From contig JAYSRU010000019.1 in the NCBI GenBank assembly GCA_043720875.1, positions 1 to 19,942 of the forward strand: a DNA stretch of 19,942 nucleotides, written 5' to 3'. The notes under the pieces are model-generated. The model had not been told where the DNA came from and made no database searches. It saw only the letters and a program-made list of their open reading frames with translations. This DNA is from JAYSRU01 sp043720875 (GTDB taxonomy: Bacteria; Bacteroidota; Bacteroidia; Flavobacteriales_D; Crocinitomicaceae). Positions 13,905 to 19,942 of the stretch are shown here, piece after piece. The position numbers were made by a program, and so were the translations under genes. Every line of letters starts with the position of its first letter. Within the stretch, counting starts at the first letter, position 1.

Positions 13905-14852
13905 ATGATACTAATTATCACACAAAAATATGATCTTTCAACTAAAGACGTCGCACAATGGATCTATTTTTATAAAGAAGACTTTATAATCGTATACCCA
14001 GATGATTCATTAACTTTGACAAAAGTCAATGATGACTGGTTAATTACACTAAATAAAAATAAGGAATTCCTATTAAGTCAGATAAAAAAAACTTGGTACA
14101 GAAGAGGTTATGTAAATTTTTCTAAACCTCAATTTAGCGTGTCAAAAAATACTGAATTACAATATTATATTTCAGAATACACAAAAGACATTATGAATTT
14201 TATTATACACAAGCTAGAAGACACTAGTGTATTTATTGGAAAATATGGTGAAGGAAATCAAAATAAATTAACTTTTTTAGAAAGGTGCAAATTATTAGAT
14301 ATTAAACATCCGATGTACACGGTTTGTAACACAAAGGAACAAGTTTTAGAATTCAAAAAAAAATTCCCAAAAATCATTACAAAATCTTTAGGAGTTGCAT
14401 TTCAATATTGGGATAATAAAAAACTTCATTCTGGATATACACATTTATTTAATTCTAGTGATTTTGATAAAATCCCCTTAACTTTTGCAAGTTCATTTAT
14501 TCAAGAATACGTTGACAAATTATATGAGCTACGTGTTTTTTATCTAAAAGGTCAATTATTTACTACAGCAATTTTATCTCAAAATTCGGAAAAATCGAAA
14601 GTAGATTTTCGTGAAGGATATTCCGATTCTCAAATGCGTTTTTGCCAGTACAAATTACCATTGCACATTGAACAGCAAATTATAAAGTTAATGAATTCAT
14701 TAGAGCATGAAACAGGTTCTTTGGATTTGATTTATAGCACCAAGAAAGAGTACATTTTTTTAGAATTAAACCCAATAGGTCAATTTGGAGGAAATTCTGA
14801 TGTCTGTAATTATCGCATAGAAAAAATTATCGCAAATGAGCTACGAAATTAA
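13905..14852 (+). CDS. gwsG: ATP-grasp peptide maturase of a grasp-with-spasm RiPP system
   Basis: The protein is 315 residues from ATG at 13905. Graspetide-type ATP-grasp enzymes use ATP to activate Asp/Glu side chains on the core peptide and join them to Ser/Thr/Lys. Visible landmarks: N-terminal MILIITQKYDLSTKDVAQWI, then KTWYRRGYVNF (residues ~64-74), the W-x-R-R-G motif of this branch. Next come KIITKSLG and FIQEYVDKLYELRVFY (ATP-site strands), FREGYSDSQMRFCQYKLP, and the metal/phosphate site IFLELNPIGQFGGNSDVCNY with Glu287 and Asn289. The ending IEKIIANEL matches the family. It opens the maturase part of the operon, and its last 17 nt overlap the next ORF. The gene symbol follows common naming for grasp-with-spasm systems. 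The DNA here is AT-rich: 60 nt sampled at 14161-14220 hold 13 G+C, against 24 at 18121-18180 in the exporter gene. Confidence 0.9.
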   Translation: MILIITQKYDLSTKDVAQWIYFYKEDFIIVYPDDSLTLTKVNDDWLITLNKNKEFLLSQIKKTWYRRGYVNFSKPQFSVSKNTELQYYISEYTKDIMNFIIHKLEDTSVFIGKYGEGNQNKLTFLERCKLLDIKHPMYTVCNTKEQVLEFKKKFPKIITKSLGVAFQYWDNKKLHSGYTHLFNSSDFDKIPLTFASSFIQEYVDKLYELRVFYLKGQLFTTAILSQNSEKSKVDFREGYSDSQMRFCQYKLPLHIEQQIIKLMNSLEHETGSLDLIYSTKKEYIFLELNPIGQFGGNSDVCNYRIEKIIANELRN

Positions 14853-15027
14853 TCCAACCTTAGATTCTATTTTCGGAGTTAGATCTAACATGTTTGAATT
14901 TGAAAAAACAGGTATGATGGAGTATGAATTTGAAAAATTTCAAATTAAATCTGTAAATTCTATTTTTTGTAATCATAGACATATAAGTTTACTAATCGAG
15001 TCAAACAATCAAGAAGATGAAAAATAA
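14836..15027 (+). CDS. 63-residue protein between the two maturase genes (unknown)
   Basis: ATG at 14836 overlaps the end of the ATP-grasp gene by 17 nt, and its stop overlaps the start of the SPASM gene by 11 nt. That double overlap supports real translation coupled to both neighbours. The product (MSYEINPTLDSIFGVRSNMF, then FEKTGMMEYEFEKFQIK ... IESNNQEDEK) is acidic, with one Cys, a C-N-H-R-H cluster near the end and an internal repeat FEFEKTG/YEFEKFQ. It has no signal peptide, no GG leader site and no membrane segment, so it is not a second precursor of the same type. I do not recognise it. Possible roles are a leader-binding helper, an adaptor joining the two maturases, or an immunity factor, all inference. 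Confidence 0.7.
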   Translation: MSYEINPTLDSIFGVRSNMFEFEKTGMMEYEFEKFQIKSVNSIFCNHRHISLLIESNNQEDEK

Positions 15028-16018
15028 ATCGTACTTCACGAGCTTTTCAAACGTTAATTTTACAAAAGGATTTTCACGATCGCTCGTTGTTGACTTATTT
15101 ACAGGATTTCGAGCATTTGTACCAAATGCTCTTGTTGAGCTAATAGAAAACTCAAAATACAAATCGATGGAAGAAATTAAATTATTGTATTCAACACAAG
15201 AATATGTTTACGTTGAAGAATATTTAAAATTTCTTGACAAAAATAAATTAATATATTTTGGCACATTGGAAGAGGTTAAGTGTTTTGAATCTCAAGGTTT
15301 AGATTTCTCGTTTCCAAGTAATTTTATCGATTCAATTGTTGAAGTAGCATATAACTCCCCATTTGAATTGACTACTGCAATTCTAAAATTAGAGGAATTA
15401 AATGTGCGACATGTTGAAATACGATTTCTTGATGATTCCAAAATTGAGTCTCACCTTCAAATAATTGAAACTTTTTGCAGTAATTCAAATTTTGAAACTT
15501 TCAGTATTCTTGCACCATACTCAAACAAATTATTTGAGAGTTTCAATGAAGCTATTTTTACAAAAGTTAAATCGTTTGTGGTTTACAATGCGCCTATAGG
15601 TTTTGTTTCTCCAAATAAATCAATTATTATAAGTGCTAAAAAATCAATAATTGCTCAAGATTGTGGAAATGTGAATGAAGATCTTTTTATTCAAAATATT
15701 GAATTTTTCTCTCAATCGAAAAGTTGTAACACATGTCTAAGCCATAAAGTGTCGATAAATAAAGAAGGGCAAATTGTAAATTGTCCTGCCTCAAAAAAGC
15801 AATTTGGTTTGATAGAAAATGTAACGGAAAAGCAATTAATGAGTAACGTGGACTTTACTTCTTTATGGTCAATTACCAAAGATAATGTAGAAATTTGTAA
15901 AGATTGCGAATTTCGAAACATCTGTATGGACTGTAGAGAATTAAGAGAAAATGATGAAAACATATACTCAAAACCATTAAAATGTAACTATGACCCATAT
16001 AAAAATACTTGGAATTAG
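15017..16018 (+). CDS. gwsS: SPASM-domain peptide maturase of a grasp-with-spasm RiPP system
   Basis: The protein is 333 residues from ATG at 15017 (MKNKSYFTSFSNVNFTKGFS). The N-terminal ~230 residues resemble a decayed radical-SAM scaffold (SRSLVVDLFTGFRAFVP and later barrel-like strands) but contain no CxxxCxxC motif, so no SAM-cleaving iron-sulfur cluster is expected there. Residues 237-323 form the SPASM domain: Cys237, Cys240, then a C-x10-G-x4-C pattern ending at Cys256 in VNCP. Cys294, 297, 303 and 306 (C-x2-C-x5-C-x2-C) follow, then Cys323 in LKCNYDPY. These Cys should bind two auxiliary iron-sulfur clusters. The likely role is to bind or present the precursor for the ATP-grasp enzyme. 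It overlaps the 63-residue ORF by 11 nt and the OmpA-type gene by 29 nt. The gene symbol follows common naming. Confidence 0.9.
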   Translation: MKNKSYFTSFSNVNFTKGFSRSLVVDLFTGFRAFVPNALVELIENSKYKSMEEIKLLYSTQEYVYVEEYLKFLDKNKLIYFGTLEEVKCFESQGLDFSFPSNFIDSIVEVAYNSPFELTTAILKLEELNVRHVEIRFLDDSKIESHLQIIETFCSNSNFETFSILAPYSNKLFESFNEAIFTKVKSFVVYNAPIGFVSPNKSIIISAKKSIIAQDCGNVNEDLFIQNIEFFSQSKSCNTCLSHKVSINKEGQIVNCPASKKQFGLIENVTEKQLMSNVDFTSLWSITKDNVEICKDCEFRNICMDCRELRENDENIYSKPLKCNYDPYKNTWN

Positions 16019-16733
16019 TTTTCTTTTTTTCTTTAATATTTATGGGCAAACTGTAGTTGAATTTATTAAAATTGATTCAATAAGTATCTTGTTCCCTAAA
16101 GATTCATTTCATGTTAAATCCAATACTTTCTTTCTCAATAAATTAAGAAAATATAAAAAGAACAATTACCAATTAAGTTTAAAATCATATACTGATGCCA
16201 TAGGCACAAAAACGCATAATGCGATTCTAAGCAAAAAAAGACTCACCTCTATACAACAGACATTGCAAGATGCAGGGTATACAAACATCGTCAATACTTT
16301 TAGCAATGGGGAAGTGACGACCCGTGCAACCAAAAATGATAGTGTCAATAGAAGAGTTGATGTAATCGTCTATCGGCGTGATTCTATCCAACTTAACACG
16401 AACTTAAATTTACTAGTAAATTTTTTCCCTGGATCAAATGGTTTAACCTATGAATCTAAAACTATAATTAATGAGCTTGCAGAAAAGTTGAAAACGTTTA
16501 AAATGATTAATATTGAATTGCACGGACATGTTTGTTGTGAACCTAGCTTAGAAATGTCATTAAAGAGAGTTCAAATGGTTAAGAGTATTCTCCTAAGAAA
16601 TGGCGTTAGTCCAGAACGAATAGAGCTTTTTGCACATAGTAATGATTTGCCTATTTCAGATGAAAGTACTGAAGCTGGAAAGGCCAAAAATCGACGTGTC
16701 GAAATTGTATTTAAAAATAAACCTAAAAAATAG
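15990..16733 (+). CDS. Exported protein with two OmpA-C-like domains
   Basis: The protein is 247 residues from ATG at 15990, inside the end of the SPASM gene. A signal peptide (MTHIKILGISFLFFFNIYGQ) precedes two tandem OmpA/MotB-like domains. Domain 1 (~25-130) keeps SYTDAIG...SKKRLTSIQQTLQDAG and ends NRRVDVIVY, retaining the Asp and Arg that bind diaminopimelate in peptidoglycan. Domain 2 (~133-245) reads LHGHVCCEPS...KRVQMVKSILLRNGV..RIELFAHSN and ends NRRVEIVF. Its GHTD turn is altered to GHVC, so only domain 1 looks clearly able to bind the wall. There is no beta-barrel or lipobox. It should be periplasmic or held to the wall, perhaps as an immunity or delivery factor for the peptide. 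I know of no such protein as a standard part of these systems. Confidence 0.85.
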   Translation: MTHIKILGISFLFFFNIYGQTVVEFIKIDSISILFPKDSFHVKSNTFFLNKLRKYKKNNYQLSLKSYTDAIGTKTHNAILSKKRLTSIQQTLQDAGYTNIVNTFSNGEVTTRATKNDSVNRRVDVIVYRRDSIQLNTNLNLLVNFFPGSNGLTYESKTIINELAEKLKTFKMINIELHGHVCCEPSLEMSLKRVQMVKSILLRNGVSPERIELFAHSNDLPISDESTEAGKAKNRRVEIVFKNKPKK

Positions 16734-16737
16734 AACA

Positions 16738-17598
16738 ATGAAATTATTATTTTTAACAGGAATGATAACTTTAACACTTCCATTCTACGCACAAAATATA
16801 ATTAAATATAAAATAAAATGTGACCGTGCGTATAAATGTTTTGTGAAAAAAGATTATCAGGGCTACTTGAAAGAAATTAACAAAATAGAAAGGCAATATC
16901 CTTTAAAAGGAGAGGAATTATTCCATAAAGGAATATCTCTAGCGCAATTAAATAGAAAAGATGAGGCAGCTGAAACCATCCGATTATCATGGCAAATAAC
17001 CAATATTGATCGTTCATTCCGATTGTATGATTATTACAAGACAGATAGTTTACTTGGTTTTACTGACAAACAAAATAAGCGAATTTTTGAAGGAGAAGAA
17101 ACATACGATTGGAATCGAGGCTTGAAGTTTTCAGATTCATTAAAACTTTTGCTTAATAATTTAATGGAAAGAGATCAAAATGATAGGGAGCGATTTTTTT
17201 CAACTTCCGATTCATTGACCCGAATAAAATTGGTGATATTAATGAATTATAATGACTCATTATCTCAAATACATTTAAATGAAATTATTTCAAAGTTCGG
17301 ATTTCCCGGTGACTCAATATGTCATAATCATCAAGCAATTGGAGAGTTATTGTTATTTCATGCAATAAATTTAACTTTTTTTAATCGCAATCAAAAAAGA
17401 CTGCTGGAACAAGTAAATAGCGGTTTTATCTCCCCTTATGCTTATGCTTATTGGTATGATCGATGTATGATCGAACAAAATAAAAAACCATTATATTTTT
17501 ATTTCAGTTTTATTAAACCTGATCTTAGAAAATCAAAATTATATAAAAATCGAAAGAAAATAGGTATGTCAAAATATTATCGCTTAATGGAATATTAA
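16738..17598 (+). CDS. Exported helical-repeat-like protein of the RiPP operon (unknown)
   Basis: The protein is 286 residues with the start at ATG 16738 (MKLLFLTGMITLTLPFYAQ), 4 nt after the OmpA-type gene. The frame is open further upstream, but the signal peptide fixes this start. After it, residues ~20-85 (CDRAYKCFVKKDYQGYLKEI and GEELFHKGISLAQLNRKDEA) read as one or two TPR-like helix pairs. The remaining ~200 residues are helical and charged, without motifs I recognise (DSLKLLLNNLMERDQNDRER and DRCMIEQNKKPLYFYFSF appear). Such exported TPR-like proteins often act as scaffolds. It ends 1 nt before the C39 exporter's start, so it is in the same operon. Function is unknown; a partner of the OmpA-type protein at the envelope is a guess. 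Confidence 0.8.
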   Translation: MKLLFLTGMITLTLPFYAQNIIKYKIKCDRAYKCFVKKDYQGYLKEINKIERQYPLKGEELFHKGISLAQLNRKDEAAETIRLSWQITNIDRSFRLYDYYKTDSLLGFTDKQNKRIFEGEETYDWNRGLKFSDSLKLLLNNLMERDQNDRERFFSTSDSLTRIKLVILMNYNDSLSQIHLNEIISKFGFPGDSICHNHQAIGELLLFHAINLTFFNRNQKRLLEQVNSGFISPYAYAYWYDRCMIEQNKKPLYFYFSFIKPDLRKSKLYKNRKKIGMSKYYRLMEY

Positions 17599-17599
17599 T

Positions 17600-19831
17600 T
17601 TGAAACCCTTCCCCTTCTACCTCCAACCCGACACTATGGATTGCGGACCTACGTGTTTACGTATGGTTGCAAAGCATTATAGACGCTCAATCTCACTTGA
17701 AAAGTTGCGCAAGCTATCAGAAACCACACGTGCAGGAAGTAGTATGCGTGGAATATCTGATGCCTCCGAAAAAATTGGATTTCGCTCGCTTGGTGTAAAA
17801 ATAGATTATAAAAACCTGCTAGAAAACGCACCCTTACCGTGCATCGTTTTTTGGAACGAACGCCACTTTGTAGTAGTCTACAAAATCAAAAATGGCAAAG
17901 TATTTATTGCAGATCCTGCACATGGTTTACTAACGTATTCCGTTCGTGAATTTCTAGACAACTGGATCGGTAAACACGCCACAGAAAGAACCGAAGAAGG
18001 GATTGCACTGCTGTTAGAACCCACGCCACGATTAGCCGAGTCGGAAGACGACGACCATGCAGTGAAACAAGGTTTTTCTTTTCTGTTTCGTTACCTAAAA
18101 GGCTATCGTAAGCTATTGCTTCAATTAGGATTTGGCTTGCTCACCGCAAGTTTATTGCAACTCATTTTTCCCTTTCTCACGCAAAGCGTTGTAGACATTG
18201 GAATTCAAAACAAAGACATCCATTTTTTATACTTGGTGCTCATTGGGCAATTGTTTGTGTTTTTAGGGAGAACTGCCATCGAAATTGTGCGTGGTTGGAT
18301 TTTATTACACCTAAGCACACGCATCAATATTTCACTGGTTTCAGATTTTTTGGTGAAACTCATGAAACTTCCCATTTCCTATTTTGATGTGAAAATGACG
18401 GGTGACATTATGCAACGCATTGGCGACCACAGGCGCATCGAAAATTTACTCACCAATCAATCTCTAAGCGTACTTTTTTCCATTTTCAACTTCATTGTTT
18501 TTGGCGTTGTTTTAGCAATTTACAGTGTACCCGTATTTTTGATTTTCTTAGTTGGAACAGCTTTGTATTTCTTGTGGGTGAGTTTCTTTATGAAAAAACG
18601 CAAAGATATAGATCACAAACGTTTCTCACAAATGAGTAATGAGAGTTCGAAAGTAATGGAATTGATTGCAGGAATGCAAGAAATCAAACTCCACAATGCC
18701 GAACGCCAAAAACGTTGGGGCTGGGAAACCATTCAAGTGCGTTTGTTTAAACTTCAAATTAAAAGTCTTCGCTTAGAGCAAGTGCAAAGTCAAGGAGCAA
18801 ATGCACTCAACGAAATCAAAAATATTGTAATCAGTTTTTTCACCGCTAAATTGGTAATTGATGGCAGTTTGACACTCGGTATGATGCTTTCGGTTTCCTA
18901 TATAATTGGGCAACTAAATGGTCCAATTTCTCAATTTTTAAGTTTCATTTATTCGTTGCAAGATGCCCGAATTTCATTAGAACGTTTAGCGGAAATTCAC
19001 AACAAAGAAGACGAAGAACCAACAGGTGAAAATCGCTTAGATGAACTCCCCGAAGACCATACAATCAAACTAGAAAATGTTAGTTTTCGTTATGTAGGTT
19101 CGGATAAATTGGTGCTAGAAAACATAAATCTCACCATTCCTGCCAATAAAATAACTGCAATTGTTGGGGCAAGTGGAAGCGGAAAAACAACGGTAATGAA
19201 ATTATTACTTCGTTTCTACGAACCAAGCGAAGGAGCAATAAAAATTAGCGAATCGGATATTAACACTTTTACCCAACACGTTTGGCGAGAAAACTGTGGT
19301 TCGGTAATGCAAGATGGGTTTATTTTTAATGATACAATTGCTAATAACATTGCCATTGGTGACGAACATATTGATAAAACAAAGCTCAAGCAAGCCATTC
19401 ATATCGCAAATATTAGAGAATTTATAGAAGAATTGCCTTTGAGTTATAATACCAAAATAGGAGCGGAAGGAATGGGAATAAGTGGCGGACAAAAACAACG
19501 TATTCTAATTGCCCGTGCGGTCTATAAAAATCCTTCATTTCTTTTCTTTGATGAAGCCACAAGCGCATTGGATGCTAATAATGAAAAGGTTATTATGGAA
19601 AACCTAAATAATTTTTTCAAAGGAAGAACTGCCGTAGTTATTGCACATCGTTTAAGTACCGTTAAAAATGCTGACAACATTGTAGTTGTAGATCAAGGAA
19701 AAATAATTGAACAAGGTACACACAGTAACCTTTTGGCACTAAAAGGAAGCTATTTTAATCTTGTAAAAAATCAGTTGGAGTTGGAGAAAATTGAGAATAG
19801 TGGGGATGGAACACGGATTGCACAGATTTGA
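17600..19831 (+). CDS. C39 peptidase/ABC exporter (leader-cleaving transporter), TTG start
   Basis: The protein is 743 residues. Start is TTG at 17600, 1 nt after the upstream stop. The first ATG (17636) would cut off the peptidase motif, so TTG is the real start. Residues 1-140 are a C39 peptidase: Cys15 in MDCGPTCLRM, His89 in ERHFVVVYK and Asp105 in IADPAHG. This Cys-His-Asp set cleaves leaders after Gly-Gly. Residues ~165-450 hold six membrane segments. The ATPase domain has Walker A GASGSGKTT from 523, signature ISGGQKQR around 628, Walker B FLFFDEATSALD and switch histidine IAHRLST. It should cleave and export the precursor at 13633. No HlyD-type membrane-fusion gene is in the window; it may lie downstream. 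The last residues (DGTRIAQI) are coded by a repeat-like sequence. Confidence 0.96.
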   Translation: MKPFPFYLQPDTMDCGPTCLRMVAKHYRRSISLEKLRKLSETTRAGSSMRGISDASEKIGFRSLGVKIDYKNLLENAPLPCIVFWNERHFVVVYKIKNGKVFIADPAHGLLTYSVREFLDNWIGKHATERTEEGIALLLEPTPRLAESEDDDHAVKQGFSFLFRYLKGYRKLLLQLGFGLLTASLLQLIFPFLTQSVVDIGIQNKDIHFLYLVLIGQLFVFLGRTAIEIVRGWILLHLSTRINISLVSDFLVKLMKLPISYFDVKMTGDIMQRIGDHRRIENLLTNQSLSVLFSIFNFIVFGVVLAIYSVPVFLIFLVGTALYFLWVSFFMKKRKDIDHKRFSQMSNESSKVMELIAGMQEIKLHNAERQKRWGWETIQVRLFKLQIKSLRLEQVQSQGANALNEIKNIVISFFTAKLVIDGSLTLGMMLSVSYIIGQLNGPISQFLSFIYSLQDARISLERLAEIHNKEDEEPTGENRLDELPEDHTIKLENVSFRYVGSDKLVLENINLTIPANKITAIVGASGSGKTTVMKLLLRFYEPSEGAIKISESDINTFTQHVWRENCGSVMQDGFIFNDTIANNIAIGDEHIDKTKLKQAIHIANIREFIEELPLSYNTKIGAEGMGISGGQKQRILIARAVYKNPSFLFFDEATSALDANNEKVIMENLNNFFKGRTAVVIAHRLSTVKNADNIVVVDQGKIIEQGTHSNLLALKGSYFNLVKNQLELEKIENSGDGTRIAQI

Positions 19832-19942
19832 CGTATTAGCACGGATATTTTAATTAATGATTAAATAATTGTAAATTTATGGGTGAATAAATGAGAATAA
19901 TATTTAACTTGGTGTAAAAATTTAAATGTTTAATAGAAAGTG
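19805..19942. other. Repeat relic at the exporter's 3' end and following non-coding sequence
   Basis: From about 19811 the sequence reads acacggattgcacagatttg, and ACGGAT recurs at 19841-19846. This matches a 'cacggattgcacagattt' type of dispersed repeat that I recall from Bacteroidota intergenic regions. It supplies the exporter's last codons and stop (19829-19831). The remaining ~110 nt to the window edge are AT-rich, with no promoter match, hairpin or gene-like frame that I can support. Confidence 0.45.

Noticed and set aside
14836..15027. A second RiPP precursor
   Set aside because: It lacks the Gly-Gly leader site and the MKKI.-type leader of the true precursor, and it overlaps both maturase genes, so an accessory protein is more likely.
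1..19942. CRISPR arrays, tRNA, rRNA or intact insertion sequences
   Set aside because: No regular spaced repeats, cloverleaf-like stretches, rRNA sequence or transposase frames were seen on either strand.

Overview
The window looks like a chromosomal segment from a member of the Bacteroidota, probably Flavobacteriales and perhaps a Fluviicola-like lineage. The phylum call rests on three things. There are C-terminal type IX secretion (T9SS) sorting domains, SprB-type repeats, and promoter elements of the Bacteroidota form TTG-N19-TAnnTTTG or at least TAnnTTTG. The genus is a guess. No rRNA, tRNA, CRISPR array or intact insertion sequence was seen.

Left part (1-8.6 kb), mostly housekeeping and envelope genes: a truncated Ycf48/BNR-like secreted protein, a LamG-type T9SS cargo protein, an MsbA-like ABC exporter, a secreted endonuclease I with SprB repeats and a T9SS tail, a UPF1-like SF1 helicase, and a three-gene operon (small Cys-motif protein, CDVC outer-membrane-type protein, lipoprotein). 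A near-perfect promoter precedes the operon and a strong bidirectional terminator ends it.

Middle part (8.6-13.5 kb): a von Willebrand type D protein with a Pro-rich repeat tail, a small membrane protein translationally coupled to methionine aminopeptidase (map), then an accessory patch. The patch holds a zeta-toxin-like kinase with a 48-residue overlapping partner, a 45-codon relic of a C39 peptidase/ABC transporter gene, and an XRE-type regulator.

Right part (13.5-19.9 kb): a RiPP (ribosomally made, modified peptide) operon of the grasp-with-spasm type. It encodes a 70-residue double-glycine precursor, an ATP-grasp maturase, an unrecognised 63-residue protein, a SPASM-domain maturase lacking the radical-SAM Cys triad, a tandem OmpA-domain envelope protein, an exported helical-repeat-like protein, and a C39 peptidase/ABC exporter with a TTG start. 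From the maturase onward the genes overlap or sit 1-4 nt apart. A perfect 16-bp hairpin separates the precursor from them. The inferred path is precursor synthesis, ester or amide cross-linking by the ATP-grasp enzyme with help from the SPASM protein, leader removal after Gly-Gly with export by the C39 transporter, and action or sensing at the envelope involving the OmpA-like and helical proteins. The grasp-with-spasm type itself is known. The new-looking parts are the 63-residue gene, the two envelope genes, the three-heptad acidic/hydroxyl pattern in the core, and the transporter relic just upstream that differs from the intact gene only at synonymous sites.
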